Shown: positions 1 through 8,140 of the stretch, piece by piece
Position numbering within the stretch: the stretch's first letter is position 1
Layout of the letters: every line of letters starts with the position of its first letter
Assembly: GCA_964628515.1 (NCBI GenBank)
Contig: CAZVNZ010000002.1
Span: 114,923-178,922 of the forward strand
Direction: 5' to 3'
From: CAZVNZ01 sp964628515
Lineage (GTDB): Bacteria > Bacillota > Clostridia > Christensenellales > Christensenellaceae
DNA: 64,000 bases
Position numbers and translations under genes: made by a program
Notes under the pieces: generated by a model
The model's input: only the letters and a program-made list of their open reading frames with translations
Databases searched by the model: none
Told to the model about the DNA's origin: nothing

Positions 1-21
1 GGAGAGCAATATATTTTTTAT

Positions 22-99
22 GGTGGATGTAGTTCAGTCGGTTAGAACGCCAGATTGTGGTCCTGGAGGTCGTGGGTTCGATTCCCACTATCCACCCCA
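22..99 (+). tRNA. tRNA-His (GTG)
   Basis: Cloverleaf with acceptor stem GTGGATG/TATCCAC (23-29 with 89-95), the extra 5' G at 22 facing C96 that is typical of tRNA-His, a T-loop GTTCGAT, an encoded CCA at 97-99 and anticodon GTG at 57-59. The last anticodon-stem pair (A54/C62) is a mismatch. It lies 17 bases upstream of tRNA-Gln and is probably co-transcribed with it. Confidence 0.95.
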
Positions 100-116
100 T
101 AAAAAACCAATTACGT

Positions 117-191
117 TGGGGTATAGCCAAGCGGTAAGGCACGGGACTTTGACTCCCGCACTCGTAGGTTCAAATCCTGCTACCCCAGCCA
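117..191 (+). tRNA. tRNA-Gln (TTG)
   Basis: Acceptor stem TGGGGTA/TACCCCA (117-123 with 181-187), anticodon stem CGGGA/TCCCG around loop CTTTGAC with anticodon TTG at 149-151, T-loop GTTCAAATC, discriminator G188 and encoded CCA at 189-191. It follows tRNA-His in the same direction. Confidence 0.95.
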
Positions 192-235
192 CTTACCTTT
201 CTTTTAGAAAAAAGAAAGGTAAGCCAAAGAAAACC

Positions 236-272
236 AAATTCGCAACTTGCTTTTGTAGGTTGCGAATTTTTT
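236..272 (+). terminator. Terminator of the tRNA-His/tRNA-Gln transcript
   Basis: An 11-bp stem (236-246 with 259-269, core TTCGCAAC/GTTGCGAA) and a 12-base loop run into a T tract at 267-272. Just before it, 192-205 and 210-223 form a second perfect 14-bp hairpin directly after the tRNA-Gln CCA end, without a T tract; that one may help 3'-end processing. Confidence 0.75.
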
Positions 273-363
273 GTGGCACGAGAATGTTTATGTAAAAGTG
301 AAGGAAACTATTTGGGATTGTTTTAGCGGACAAATTAAAATAGAAATATAATCCTCCCACCCC

Positions 364-1026
364 CTAAAAAACCAAACGCCCCTCTAAATCCGTAGTCATC
401 ATCCCGTTATAAATGGAAACGCTTGGGCAACTACTAAAATATAAATCGGTAGTGGGCGCATTTACCCAACCGTCTATGCCGGAGGAAAAACCTTTATCTA
501 CCAAATATTTTCGTGCATCCTCTCTAAAACACAGTTGCAAAACATCTTGCACCTTAAACTTTTTAAGTGTCTTTAGCTCTTCTTTGTACATATTGGATAA
601 ATATAGTTTATCATCTAAATAGGAATAGACCATCTTTAAATCTATACTTAAATAAATGTTTTTAAATTCCTTTCCACTTTCCTCTAAGTATTTTTTGTTT
701 AACAAACCACAAAACTCAAAAAAATCCTCTTTGATTTTCTGAGGATTGGAGTACCAATTATAGTATTTATTAAAGCCTTTTTCTTGGATGTTTATGGGAA
801 AAAGCGCTTGACTATCATCACTTAAACATTGAATAGTAAGAGGAGTGCGTAATTTTATACCCGAACTTAAAACGAAATCACTATCTTTTAAATTCGTAAT
901 TAATTTATCGTCAAAAGCAGTATTGGCACTTATTGGCATACTAAATACACCAACAATAACAGCAAACACCAAGCAAATTATACATATTAAAAGCACTATG
1001 TATTTCGGTTTAATAATTTTTTGCAT
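364..1026 (-). CDS. Hypothetical membrane-anchored protein
   Basis: I do not recognise a family. The protein is about 220 residues with one hydrophobic segment near the N-terminus (IVLLICIICLVFAVIVGVFS), so it is probably anchored with the rest outside the cell; the remainder is soluble, with scattered cysteines and a Tyr/Lys-rich middle. The ATG at 1026 was chosen because GGTGA sits five bases upstream; ATG 1032 and TTG 1038 are in-frame alternatives. It begins 16 bases after the stop of the GGDEF/EAL gene and is almost certainly co-transcribed with it, so it could be an accessory or target of that c-di-GMP protein (inference). No clear terminator was seen downstream. Confidence 0.7.
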   Translation of the reverse strand: MQKIIKPKYIVLLICIICLVFAVIVGVFSMPISANTAFDDKLITNLKDSDFVLSSGIKLRTPLTIQCLSDDSQALFPINIQEKGFNKYYNWYSNPQKIKEDFFEFCGLLNKKYLEESGKEFKNIYLSIDLKMVYSYLDDKLYLSNMYKEELKTLKKFKVQDVLQLCFREDARKYLVDKGFSSGIDGWVNAPTTDLYFSSCPSVSIYNGMMTTDLEGRLVF

Positions 1027-1042
1027 TAACATCACCAAAAAT

Positions 1043-4000
1043 CTACAAAATAATAAATCCGCCCTTGGCTATTTCCTTTGCTCTGTATAAGGCAATATCA
1101 GCATTATGGTATAAATCGTAAAATGCCTCTATTTTGTCTTTAGAATGGGCAATACCTATGGTGGTACTAATATTAAACAACTGATTTTCAAATTTTATCG
1201 GGTTGTTTAGCGTTTCGGAAAGTTTTCTTGCTTTGCGCTTTAGTATTTTTTCGTCTCCCGTGTAGGTAATAAATGCCATAAACTCGTCGCCACCTGTGCG
1301 TGCAACTAAATCTGTATCTTTAAACATACCTAAAAGCCGTTTGGAAATAATGCGTAAAAGCTCGTCGCCAAATAAATGTCCAACCTTATCGTTAATGCTC
1401 TTAAACCCGTCAATATCAATAATAAACAAAGCAAAACTTAGGTTATCTTTGTTGTTTTTTATTATACTGTCCGCCTTTTTTTCAATGGCGCTTTTATTGT
1501 AAAGGTTTGTTAGTGTATCCTTTTGGAAGGATTCTATAATTTTTAATTGCTTTTGCTTTTCTTTTTCTATGTTGCTTATTTTTCCTATTGCACTAAGCAT
1601 GGTGTCGCCTATGCTCTCCGGTTGATTAAACATAACCGAACACCAAATATATGAGTTGTTACCGTTAAGCACACGTACTTCCACAGGGTTTGGTACGTGC
1701 CCTTCGCAAACCTGTTGCAATACAGCCTCAAACATTGCTCTGTCCTCGGGGTGCATCATTAGCAGTTCTCGCTCAAAAGTATCATAAGCTATTCTGCCAA
1801 ATACAGACTCGAAATTTTCGGAAAAATCCACTTTTTTGGTGATAAAATCCAACTCAAAAATAATATCGCCCCATTTTTGCGCCGCTTGCTGATACCGTGT
1901 TGCAATGCTAAAAGACCTGTTTTTATCCTCTTTTTTGATGGTGCTTGAGATATTAACAACACTGGAGCAACATTTCTGTATGCCGTCCTCGTCCGCCGGG
2001 TATAGCTGAGATACCGTCTCTAACCAAATAAGACTGCCGTCCTTACAATATACACGGTAGTAAAGGACAACCACATTGCTTAGTTTTACCTGCTCCAAAA
2101 CATCTTCTATAACCTTTTTTCTGTCCTCTTCGTAGATTAAATTGATGTACTTGCCATCAAAAATAGTTTGGATTTCGTCTCTGTTGTAGCCGACTATTGC
2201 CAAAAAACCGTCGGATAGGTAATCTATGGTAAAATCCTTATCGTAATGCAGATATTTAATGCCGGTAGGCACTCTGCTTATTATTTTATGATACAAATTC
2301 TTTTCTCGTTCGGTACAAAGGTTTTCCCTTTTAATTACATTGTTGTTTATAATAACCACAATTAAGCTGGAGCTACCGTATTTGCCTTTAACAACGTTGC
2401 CTGTACCTAAAATCCAAATGGGAGTGCCGTCCGACCTTACAATACGAAACTCAATAGTAACGGTATCTCCGCACCCTAATTGACGGCGTATTTCATCGTT
2501 TACATACTCCATATCGTCGGGATGCACAAATCCAAGTGCTCGGTTTTTAAACTTTTCTTCCATTTCTTTGGCGGTGTAGCCAAGCATCCTTCTGTAACCC
2601 TCGTTGCAGGTTAAAAAGGTAAACTCCGTATCCATACCCACCTGAAAAATGCCGGCATAAGCATTGTTTATAATTTCTGCCATAGACATTGGCTTTGCAG
2701 GTTTAAAGGTGGAGTAAGAAAGACTTTTTTCCTTTTCGGAAAGCTCAAACAAGCTGTTGTCTAAATTTTTATCGTCGATTTTAGCAAGATATTTTGCAAA
2801 AAAATCCCGGCTTTCTATGGGCTTATCGTAGTAATAGCCTTGTAATAATCTGGAATCTAATTGAATTGCAATGCTCTCAATTTCTTTGGTTTCTATTCCT
2901 TCTACACACACAAACATATTCATACTCTCACATAATTTTATTACTTGCGAGATGATTTTTTGGTCTGTAACATCGTAGGTGATTTTTTCAAGGAAGGATT
3001 TATCTATTTTAAGCTCGTCTGCACTTAAATCTCTAAAAATCTCCAAAGAGGCATAGCCTGTGCCAAAATCGTCTATGGCAATTTTTATGCCCTGACTTCG
3101 CAAAAAGTTAAATACTTCTCTGACATAATCTATATTAATTATTTGCCCACTTTCCGTAAGCTCTAAAGTCAAAAGTTTGGGGCTTACATTGTATTTGGAA
3201 AGGGTTTCTACAACAAATGCTTTAAAAGCAGATTGCTCGAATTGAATACTTGAAACATTAACGCTTAGTTGGAAGTTAGGCATAACCTCTAACCACTCAC
3301 TTAGTTGCTTAATTGCGTTTTCAAGCACCCATTTTCCTACATCTATAATCATACCGTAGTTTTCTAAAATAGGTATAAACTCAAAAGGGGAGATACCTGT
3401 GGGAAAAGCATTGTTCTTCCACCTTAAAAGCGCCTCGCAACCGTATAAATCGCCTGTTTTTGCTAAAATTAAAGGCTGGTATACCAAATAAAATCCATTA
3501 AAGTTGTTATTTACATCGCTTCTTATACATTCAAGGAGTTTCATGGAATGTTGAACTTTATTTAGCAGGGAAGGGGATAGCACGGTTATGCGTCCTCCGC
3601 CCTTTTCTTTAGAATTAACCAAGGCTATCCTTGCGTTTTTATAAAGAGTTTCGCTATCCGTGCCGTCTTTTGGGAAAAAGCAAACACCGGCGGATACCGC
3701 AATGGGAATTTGAATATTATCTATTACTATATTATTTTTTCCCACAGTTTTGATTTTCTCAAAAATATCATAATAGTAGTCGGCGGATTCCTCATTAAAT
3801 ATTAGTCCGAAGTTATCTCCGTCTAATTTATACAGAGGGGTATCATCACTAAATAAACCTTGAATTTCTGCGGAGAATTGCTCAAGCACGCTATCTCCTA
3901 TGGTATAGGTGTACAGGTTATTAATACGTTTAAATCCGTCTATACCGATTATTATTATGCCACAACCGGCACTACCCGTTGAGAGTTCCTCTAACTTTAG

Positions 4001-4057
4001 CCTAAAATCCCTGTTAGAATACAAATTATTGCTAAAGTTATTGTGTAAAGTATCCAT
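1043..4057 (-). CDS. Multidomain c-di-GMP protein: GGDEF*-EAL-PAS-PAS-PAS-GGDEF
   Basis: A 1004-residue, apparently cytoplasmic protein with no obvious transmembrane helix. Residues 20-165 are a degenerate GGDEF domain (signature DGDNF at 79-83), so probably not a cyclase. Residues about 170-415 are an EAL domain with the expected motifs: EALLRW, SVNVSS, LELTES, IDDFGTGY, LKIDKSF and CVEGIE, consistent with active c-di-GMP phosphodiesterase. Three PAS/PAC-like sensor modules follow (about 465-585, 595-715, 725-835), then a C-terminal GGDEF with intact RTGGDEF. EAL normally follows the active GGDEF; here the active-looking cyclase is at the far end behind the PAS array. It probably makes or degrades c-di-GMP according to a PAS-sensed signal. 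First gene of a two-gene minus-strand operon. Confidence 0.93.
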   Translation of the reverse strand: MDTLHNNFSNNLYSNRDFRLKLEELSTGSAGCGIIIIGIDGFKRINNLYTYTIGDSVLEQFSAEIQGLFSDDTPLYKLDGDNFGLIFNEESADYYYDIFEKIKTVGKNNIVIDNIQIPIAVSAGVCFFPKDGTDSETLYKNARIALVNSKEKGGGRITVLSPSLLNKVQHSMKLLECIRSDVNNNFNGFYLVYQPLILAKTGDLYGCEALLRWKNNAFPTGISPFEFIPILENYGMIIDVGKWVLENAIKQLSEWLEVMPNFQLSVNVSSIQFEQSAFKAFVVETLSKYNVSPKLLTLELTESGQIINIDYVREVFNFLRSQGIKIAIDDFGTGYASLEIFRDLSADELKIDKSFLEKITYDVTDQKIISQVIKLCESMNMFVCVEGIETKEIESIAIQLDSRLLQGYYYDKPIESRDFFAKYLAKIDDKNLDNSLFELSEKEKSLSYSTFKPAKPMSMAEIINNAYAGIFQVGMDTEFTFLTCNEGYRRMLGYTAKEMEEKFKNRALGFVHPDDMEYVNDEIRRQLGCGDTVTIEFRIVRSDGTPIWILGTGNVVKGKYGSSSLIVVIINNNVIKRENLCTEREKNLYHKIISRVPTGIKYLHYDKDFTIDYLSDGFLAIVGYNRDEIQTIFDGKYINLIYEEDRKKVIEDVLEQVKLSNVVVLYYRVYCKDGSLIWLETVSQLYPADEDGIQKCCSSVVNISSTIKKEDKNRSFSIATRYQQAAQKWGDIIFELDFITKKVDFSENFESVFGRIAYDTFERELLMMHPEDRAMFEAVLQQVCEGHVPNPVEVRVLNGNNSYIWCSVMFNQPESIGDTMLSAIGKISNIEKEKQKQLKIIESFQKDTLTNLYNKSAIEKKADSIIKNNKDNLSFALFIIDIDGFKSINDKVGHLFGDELLRIISKRLLGMFKDTDLVARTGGDEFMAFITYTGDEKILKRKARKLSETLNNPIKFENQLFNISTTIGIAHSKDKIEAFYDLYHNADIALYRAKEIAKGGFIIL

Positions 4058-4132
4058 CAGTTAACCCTTCTACAATATATTACTATCTTTAGATTATTAT
4101 CTATATTAGCATAAAATTCCATCTAAGTCTAC

Positions 4133-4169
4133 AAAAAAAGACCCATTATTACAAAAAAGTAGCAATAGG
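4133..4169 (-). terminator. Probable terminator of the VanW/PRC-barrel operon
   Basis: Read on the minus strand, CCTATTGCTA and TAATAATGGG pair with one mismatch and wobble pairs around an 8-base loop, followed by a run of seven T. It lies 31 bases past the stop of the PRC-barrel gene. Confidence 0.55.
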
Positions 4170-4199
4170 CATTTTTTTTAGTAAAAAACTGGAATATGT

Positions 4200-4946
4200 C
4201 TATTTTACATTAAGCGTAAGCTCTAAAACAGCATTTAACTTTTCTGCCTCTTTAATAATAGCTTCTGTTATAACTGTTCCTTTGGTTACAAACAAGGTGC
4301 CGTCATCTAAGGTTACATCGTTAATTACGCTTCTACCCATTAAAAACTCCCTTTGCTCTCTTTGAAAATCGTCAATTTCTTCCTCTTCTTCTACAACTTC
4401 TTCCGCTACTTCCTCAACAATGGGCACATCTTCTACTACCGCTTCGGGTACAAATGCAGGTGCTTCTTTTGCTACCGAAAAGTCCTCGTAGCTTTCGCCT
4501 GTTGCATTTACAAAAACGATGTCGTTTGAAAGTGTCGTAATTTTATCAATAGCTATTTCTGTTGCATCATCAAGATAAATTGTGGAAATATCGCCCTTTC
4601 TTTCGTCAAAAGTAAAGTCTATAACCTTGCCTATAATATTACCGTCGTTAGAAAGTGCGGTAGTGTCTAACATAAAAAAGCCACCTTCTATAATTTCGCC
4701 CACTTCTTTAGACTCGTATATTTTTGTTACATTTTTGATTGTTTGCGTCGTAATATAGTTTTCGCCGGCTCCAAGTACATCAACTACTTTTAGTGCATTA
4801 AAACTGTATCCCTTTGCATCCTTTAATATTAAGTACTGAACTTTTTTTGTGGCAGGATCTACCATAATGTCCTGTACAAACCCTTTTTGCGAGCCTTCTT
4901 TAATACCAAGTAAAGGCAGTCCCAATATTTGTGTAGCTTTTTTCAT
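4200..4946 (-). CDS. PRC-barrel domain protein
   Basis: 248 residues. Residues 1-75 (QILGLPLLGIKEGSQKGFVQDIMVDP, split over strands) and 85-150 look like two PRC-barrel units, small beta-barrels found in RimM, photosynthetic reaction-centre H subunits and sporulation proteins of the YlmC/YmxH kind. An acidic linker rich in Val-Glu (about 165-195) leads to a C-terminal segment of about 60 residues that includes FLMGRSVINDVTLDDGT. No signal peptide or membrane helix. It is the last gene of an operon with the VanW and acidic-repeat membrane proteins, 23 bases after the VanW stop, which suggests an envelope or assembly role (inference). Confidence 0.8.
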   Translation of the reverse strand: MKKATQILGLPLLGIKEGSQKGFVQDIMVDPATKKVQYLILKDAKGYSFNALKVVDVLGAGENYITTQTIKNVTKIYESKEVGEIIEGGFFMLDTTALSNDGNIIGKVIDFTFDERKGDISTIYLDDATEIAIDKITTLSNDIVFVNATGESYEDFSVAKEAPAFVPEAVVEDVPIVEEVAEEVVEEEEEIDDFQREQREFLMGRSVINDVTLDDGTLFVTKGTVITEAIIKEAEKLNAVLELTLNVK

Positions 4947-4969
4947 TTCTTTCCTCCTAAATAATACTC

Positions 4970-6376
4970 TTATTTCTCAATATCTTTACCCTTTAGAATA
5001 ACAGCTTTAACTGCTTCAAAATGATCTTTAGATATAACTTCACTGCTTATAAGTTCTTCGTTTTCGTAATAATTACGTTTAACCTCCACATCGTACCCCG
5101 TTTGCTCGTTGGTTTTTATTTTTGTTACTCCGGAAGGCAGGGTTTCTGTTGCAATTATTGTGGGGCTGCCAGGCTCTGTTGTTTTTAAAATATCGTTTAC
5201 TATTTCTATTTTAACGTTAGCCGGCAAAGGCTCCCCGAAAACGTTTATAATTACGTTATTTTCCTTAAACTCCGCCCCTATATATAATGGATACAGAGAG
5301 GAATTTTTTATTTTTAAGTCTTTATTATTCCAGTTTAGCGTGGCATCCAAACCTACCGGTAAATAATCGGAAGGGAAGGAGTGATGCACCCTTTCTACAA
5401 TTTCCATATTTGCAAGTAATGCCGCATTGTAAAGAGTACCCGAAACCTGACAAATGCCACCGCCGATTTCGTTTTGCAGTTGGGTTTTATTTACTATTGC
5501 AGGTGCTTCCTTAAAGCCCTTTTCTGCGGTGCGCTCTCCCACTAATTCGTTAATGGAAAGGGTTTGCCCACTTTCTATTTTTAAACCGTTTAGTGCATCC
5601 ACCATTAGTTGAATGTTTGTGTTACGGTTTTCGTCGTCATTAGCTTCCGTTTGGAAGGTGCTTACCGGTTGGGTGTTCTTTTTAAGCTCGCTTAACGTTG
5701 TTTTTGGATATACAACCTCACCAAAAATTTGTATATCCTCGTAATTTTCAGCGTCAAATTCCTCAATTATTTTAGCAACGGCACTGTTTGCATCGTAAAA
5801 AGTACCGTTTTTGCTGTCTGTGTAGGTAAAATCCTGCGTAGCCTTATTAAATGTGGCTTGTGCATCTACCGCATCCACATTATTTTCTTCTATAAATGCA
5901 CTAACATTATTGTATAATATTTGCTCGTCAATATCAAGTGTAGATGTTAAATTTAGATTATTATCTGTCTGTGTGGAGGTTAAAAATTTTTCCTCAAGGG
6001 ACATATTTTCCGCTTTATTATTGGTATATGTATCTGTAATAAGCATTTCTATGTCAGAGGTTAAGCCTAAAGTTTCTTTGTTTAGCTCTAATTTTTTATC
6101 GTTATAAATCAAATTAAATTGTATTTCGTCCATTTTTTGTGTTTCTTTTTGCACCAATGTGGATTTTGCGTCCTCTATTGATGTTTGTGCTACACTAACA
6201 TCGTTTAGGGTAACATCCATTGCGCTTTGCTTGGCTTTTTCATCTATGCTCATAAAAGCGCCGGAAAACAGCATAAGAGACATCAACCCTGCCAGTATGG
6301 CAGAGTTTATAAAAACTGTCTTTAATTTTATGCCTTTTTGCTCTTCGCTTGGCTTAAAAATACCCTTTAGTTTCAT
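4970..6376 (-). CDS. VanW family membrane-anchored protein
   Basis: 468 residues with an N-terminal membrane anchor (about 22-46, AILAGLMSLMLFSGAFM). The middle region (about 60-230) fits the substrate-binding-like module that often precedes VanW. The VanW domain follows (about 240-375), with its hallmarks GFKEAP, the glycine-rich GGGICQVSGTLYNAAL, and HHSFPSDYLPVG. The C-terminal 80 residues resemble a G5-type beta domain. VanW is named from a vancomycin-resistance cluster but its biochemical role is unknown; here it is a housekeeping envelope protein, not evidence of resistance. Its ATG overlaps the upstream gene's TGA (ATGA), so translation is coupled. Confidence 0.9.
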   Translation of the reverse strand: MKLKGIFKPSEEQKGIKLKTVFINSAILAGLMSLMLFSGAFMSIDEKAKQSAMDVTLNDVSVAQTSIEDAKSTLVQKETQKMDEIQFNLIYNDKKLELNKETLGLTSDIEMLITDTYTNNKAENMSLEEKFLTSTQTDNNLNLTSTLDIDEQILYNNVSAFIEENNVDAVDAQATFNKATQDFTYTDSKNGTFYDANSAVAKIIEEFDAENYEDIQIFGEVVYPKTTLSELKKNTQPVSTFQTEANDDENRNTNIQLMVDALNGLKIESGQTLSINELVGERTAEKGFKEAPAIVNKTQLQNEIGGGICQVSGTLYNAALLANMEIVERVHHSFPSDYLPVGLDATLNWNNKDLKIKNSSLYPLYIGAEFKENNVIINVFGEPLPANVKIEIVNDILKTTEPGSPTIIATETLPSGVTKIKTNEQTGYDVEVKRNYYENEELISSEVISKDHFEAVKAVILKGKDIEK

Positions 6377-8022
6377 TGTTTTTCCATCTTTTTAATTATT
6401 GAAAGCAACACTCTTATGCGCTCTTTTTCGTCAAAAGTAAACACGTAATCGGACTTAAGCAGTGCAAATATTTTTTCCTTTGCCAAAGTTAGTTTGCCCG
6501 AATGTATAAGGCAATCGAGTATCTTATTTTCTATATCCTTTTTACTGTTTGTACTTGGCGCAAATGCCTTTGAGCCCTCGTACAGTTGCATTGCAACCAG
6601 ATAATTTTTGTTTTTCTTTGCCTCGTCCGCTTTAATAAGCATTTTATCGTATTTGGACAGGCTTACATATTGGGTAATTTCCTTTTCCTCTTCTGTTGAG
6701 TGATGTGGTAATACCGTCTGCATTTCATCTTGTTGAGGTTTCTCAATGTTGATGAATTGCTCGTCAAACTGCTCTAAAATCGGTTGTTCGTCCCTCTCGT
6801 ATTCAGGGTATTCTGCGCCTTGCTCCTCTGCAACTTCCGAAACATAGGGTAGTTCTTCCTCGTAATCCTCGCCTGCTACTTCCGTTGCACTTGGCTTGTA
6901 ATCGTTAACAGGGGCTGGCTCGCTTTCTTCCTCTTGCGCAAATACAGGTGGGTCGTCCGTCTCGTATTCTGCGCCTTGTTCATCCGCAACTTCCGCAACA
7001 TAGGGTAGTTCCTCTTCGTAATCCTCATAGGCTACCTCCGTTACACTTGGCTCATAATCATAAATCGGTGCTTGCTCGTATTCATCCTCCTGCTCGTATA
7101 CAGGCTGTTCGTATTCATCCTCTTGTGCAAATACAGGTTGTTCGTCAGTCTCGTATTCCTCGGCTTGAGCATCCGCAACCTCCGCAACATAGGGGAGTTC
7201 CTCGGCGTAGCCAGCCTCGGCAACTTCCGTACCATCAACATCACCATCACCATAATCAAAGGCGGGGGTAGTTTCCGCATAAACAAGCTCGTCATCCGTA
7301 TGGACATCATAATGCGCATATTCGGTTTGAGCGTAATCCGCACCAACTTCCCTTTCGTCCACCTCTTCAAAATGTTCGGGCACATTAAATTTGCTGATGT
7401 CCGGTTGATATTCGTAGTCATCATTAATGGGGGATGCCTCCGCTTGCTTAAGTGCCTCTGAAAAACTTCCACCCTCACTTTCTATATTTATGGGACGTCT
7501 GTAATTAATTTCCTCAAATTGTTGTTTTTGAAACACCACATTGTTGTTTTCGTCGTAAACCGCTTCTGCTTTAAGCTCTTTTTCCATTTCTCCCACTGTT
7601 TTTAGTTTAGGCGTTTCCTGTGCCGCTTTATTTGAAATTTTATCCAAGACCCGACTGCTTAAAATACGCTCTTTGCGCTCTTTTGGCTTGATAGCTTTTT
7701 TTGCAGAGGTAGGACGCTCGGAAACCACCTCTTTACGCACGGTAGGGCGTTTTCGCTTAACAAAGGATTTCTTTTCCGAAAGGTATTTTAAAAGGAGCAT
7801 CACAAAAATATAAAGGACAATAAGCTCTACAATAAATAAAACAATGGTAATTATTATAGACTGCATAGAATTAAAATTAAGTACATTATTATATATTATA
7901 AGAGAGCCCACCCAAGCCGCAATAATTACAACTATAAGAGGAATGCGATATTTTCTGTTATGTTTTGTTGCCAAGAAACTAAATAATATGCCTGCAACAG
8001 CAATTATAGATATAAAAAGCAA
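6373..8022 (-). CDS. Membrane protein with acidic repeats and a C-terminal TPR-like domain
   Basis: 549 residues. The N-terminus has three hydrophobic segments (about 2-20, 27-46, 54-79). A strongly basic Lys/Arg linker (80-135) and a long acidic, Tyr/Glu/Val-rich middle follow; the middle holds three imperfect repeats that begin ELPYVAEVAD (near residues 273, 334 and 385) and carry a variant of Y-E-T-D-E-Q-P-V-F-A-Q. The last 90 residues are helical and look like tetratricopeptide-type repeats (YDKMLIKADEAKKNKNYLVA). The acidic repeats are low-complexity, so homology cannot give a function. First gene of an operon with VanW and PRC-barrel proteins; possibly a scaffold joining membrane and cytosolic partners (inference). 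Confidence 0.85.
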   Translation of the reverse strand: MLFISIIAVAGILFSFLATKHNRKYRIPLIVVIIAAWVGSLIIYNNVLNFNSMQSIIITIVLFIVELIVLYIFVMLLLKYLSEKKSFVKRKRPTVRKEVVSERPTSAKKAIKPKERKERILSSRVLDKISNKAAQETPKLKTVGEMEKELKAEAVYDENNNVVFQKQQFEEINYRRPINIESEGGSFSEALKQAEASPINDDYEYQPDISKFNVPEHFEEVDEREVGADYAQTEYAHYDVHTDDELVYAETTPAFDYGDGDVDGTEVAEAGYAEELPYVAEVADAQAEEYETDEQPVFAQEDEYEQPVYEQEDEYEQAPIYDYEPSVTEVAYEDYEEELPYVAEVADEQGAEYETDDPPVFAQEEESEPAPVNDYKPSATEVAGEDYEEELPYVSEVAEEQGAEYPEYERDEQPILEQFDEQFINIEKPQQDEMQTVLPHHSTEEEKEITQYVSLSKYDKMLIKADEAKKNKNYLVAMQLYEGSKAFAPSTNSKKDIENKILDCLIHSGKLTLAKEKIFALLKSDYVFTFDEKERIRVLLSIIKKMEKQ

Positions 8023-8140
8023 CTATAATACCTCGTTTTCTAAGACTACAAAATACTTGCAACAAAAATTATATATCAAAACAGAAAATCTTGCAAGTTT
8101 TTGTATGTACTTATATTTGAATTTATTTATACTAACGTAA

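Noticed and set aside
4970..6376. VanW gene as evidence of vancomycin resistance
   Set aside because: No van ligase, VanX, VanH or VanRS genes are present, and VanW homologues are common in susceptible Firmicutes.
7041..7478. Antisense and alternate-frame ORFs over the acidic-repeat gene
   Set aside because: They mirror the repetitive Glu/Tyr codons of the real gene; no domain or ribosome site supports them.
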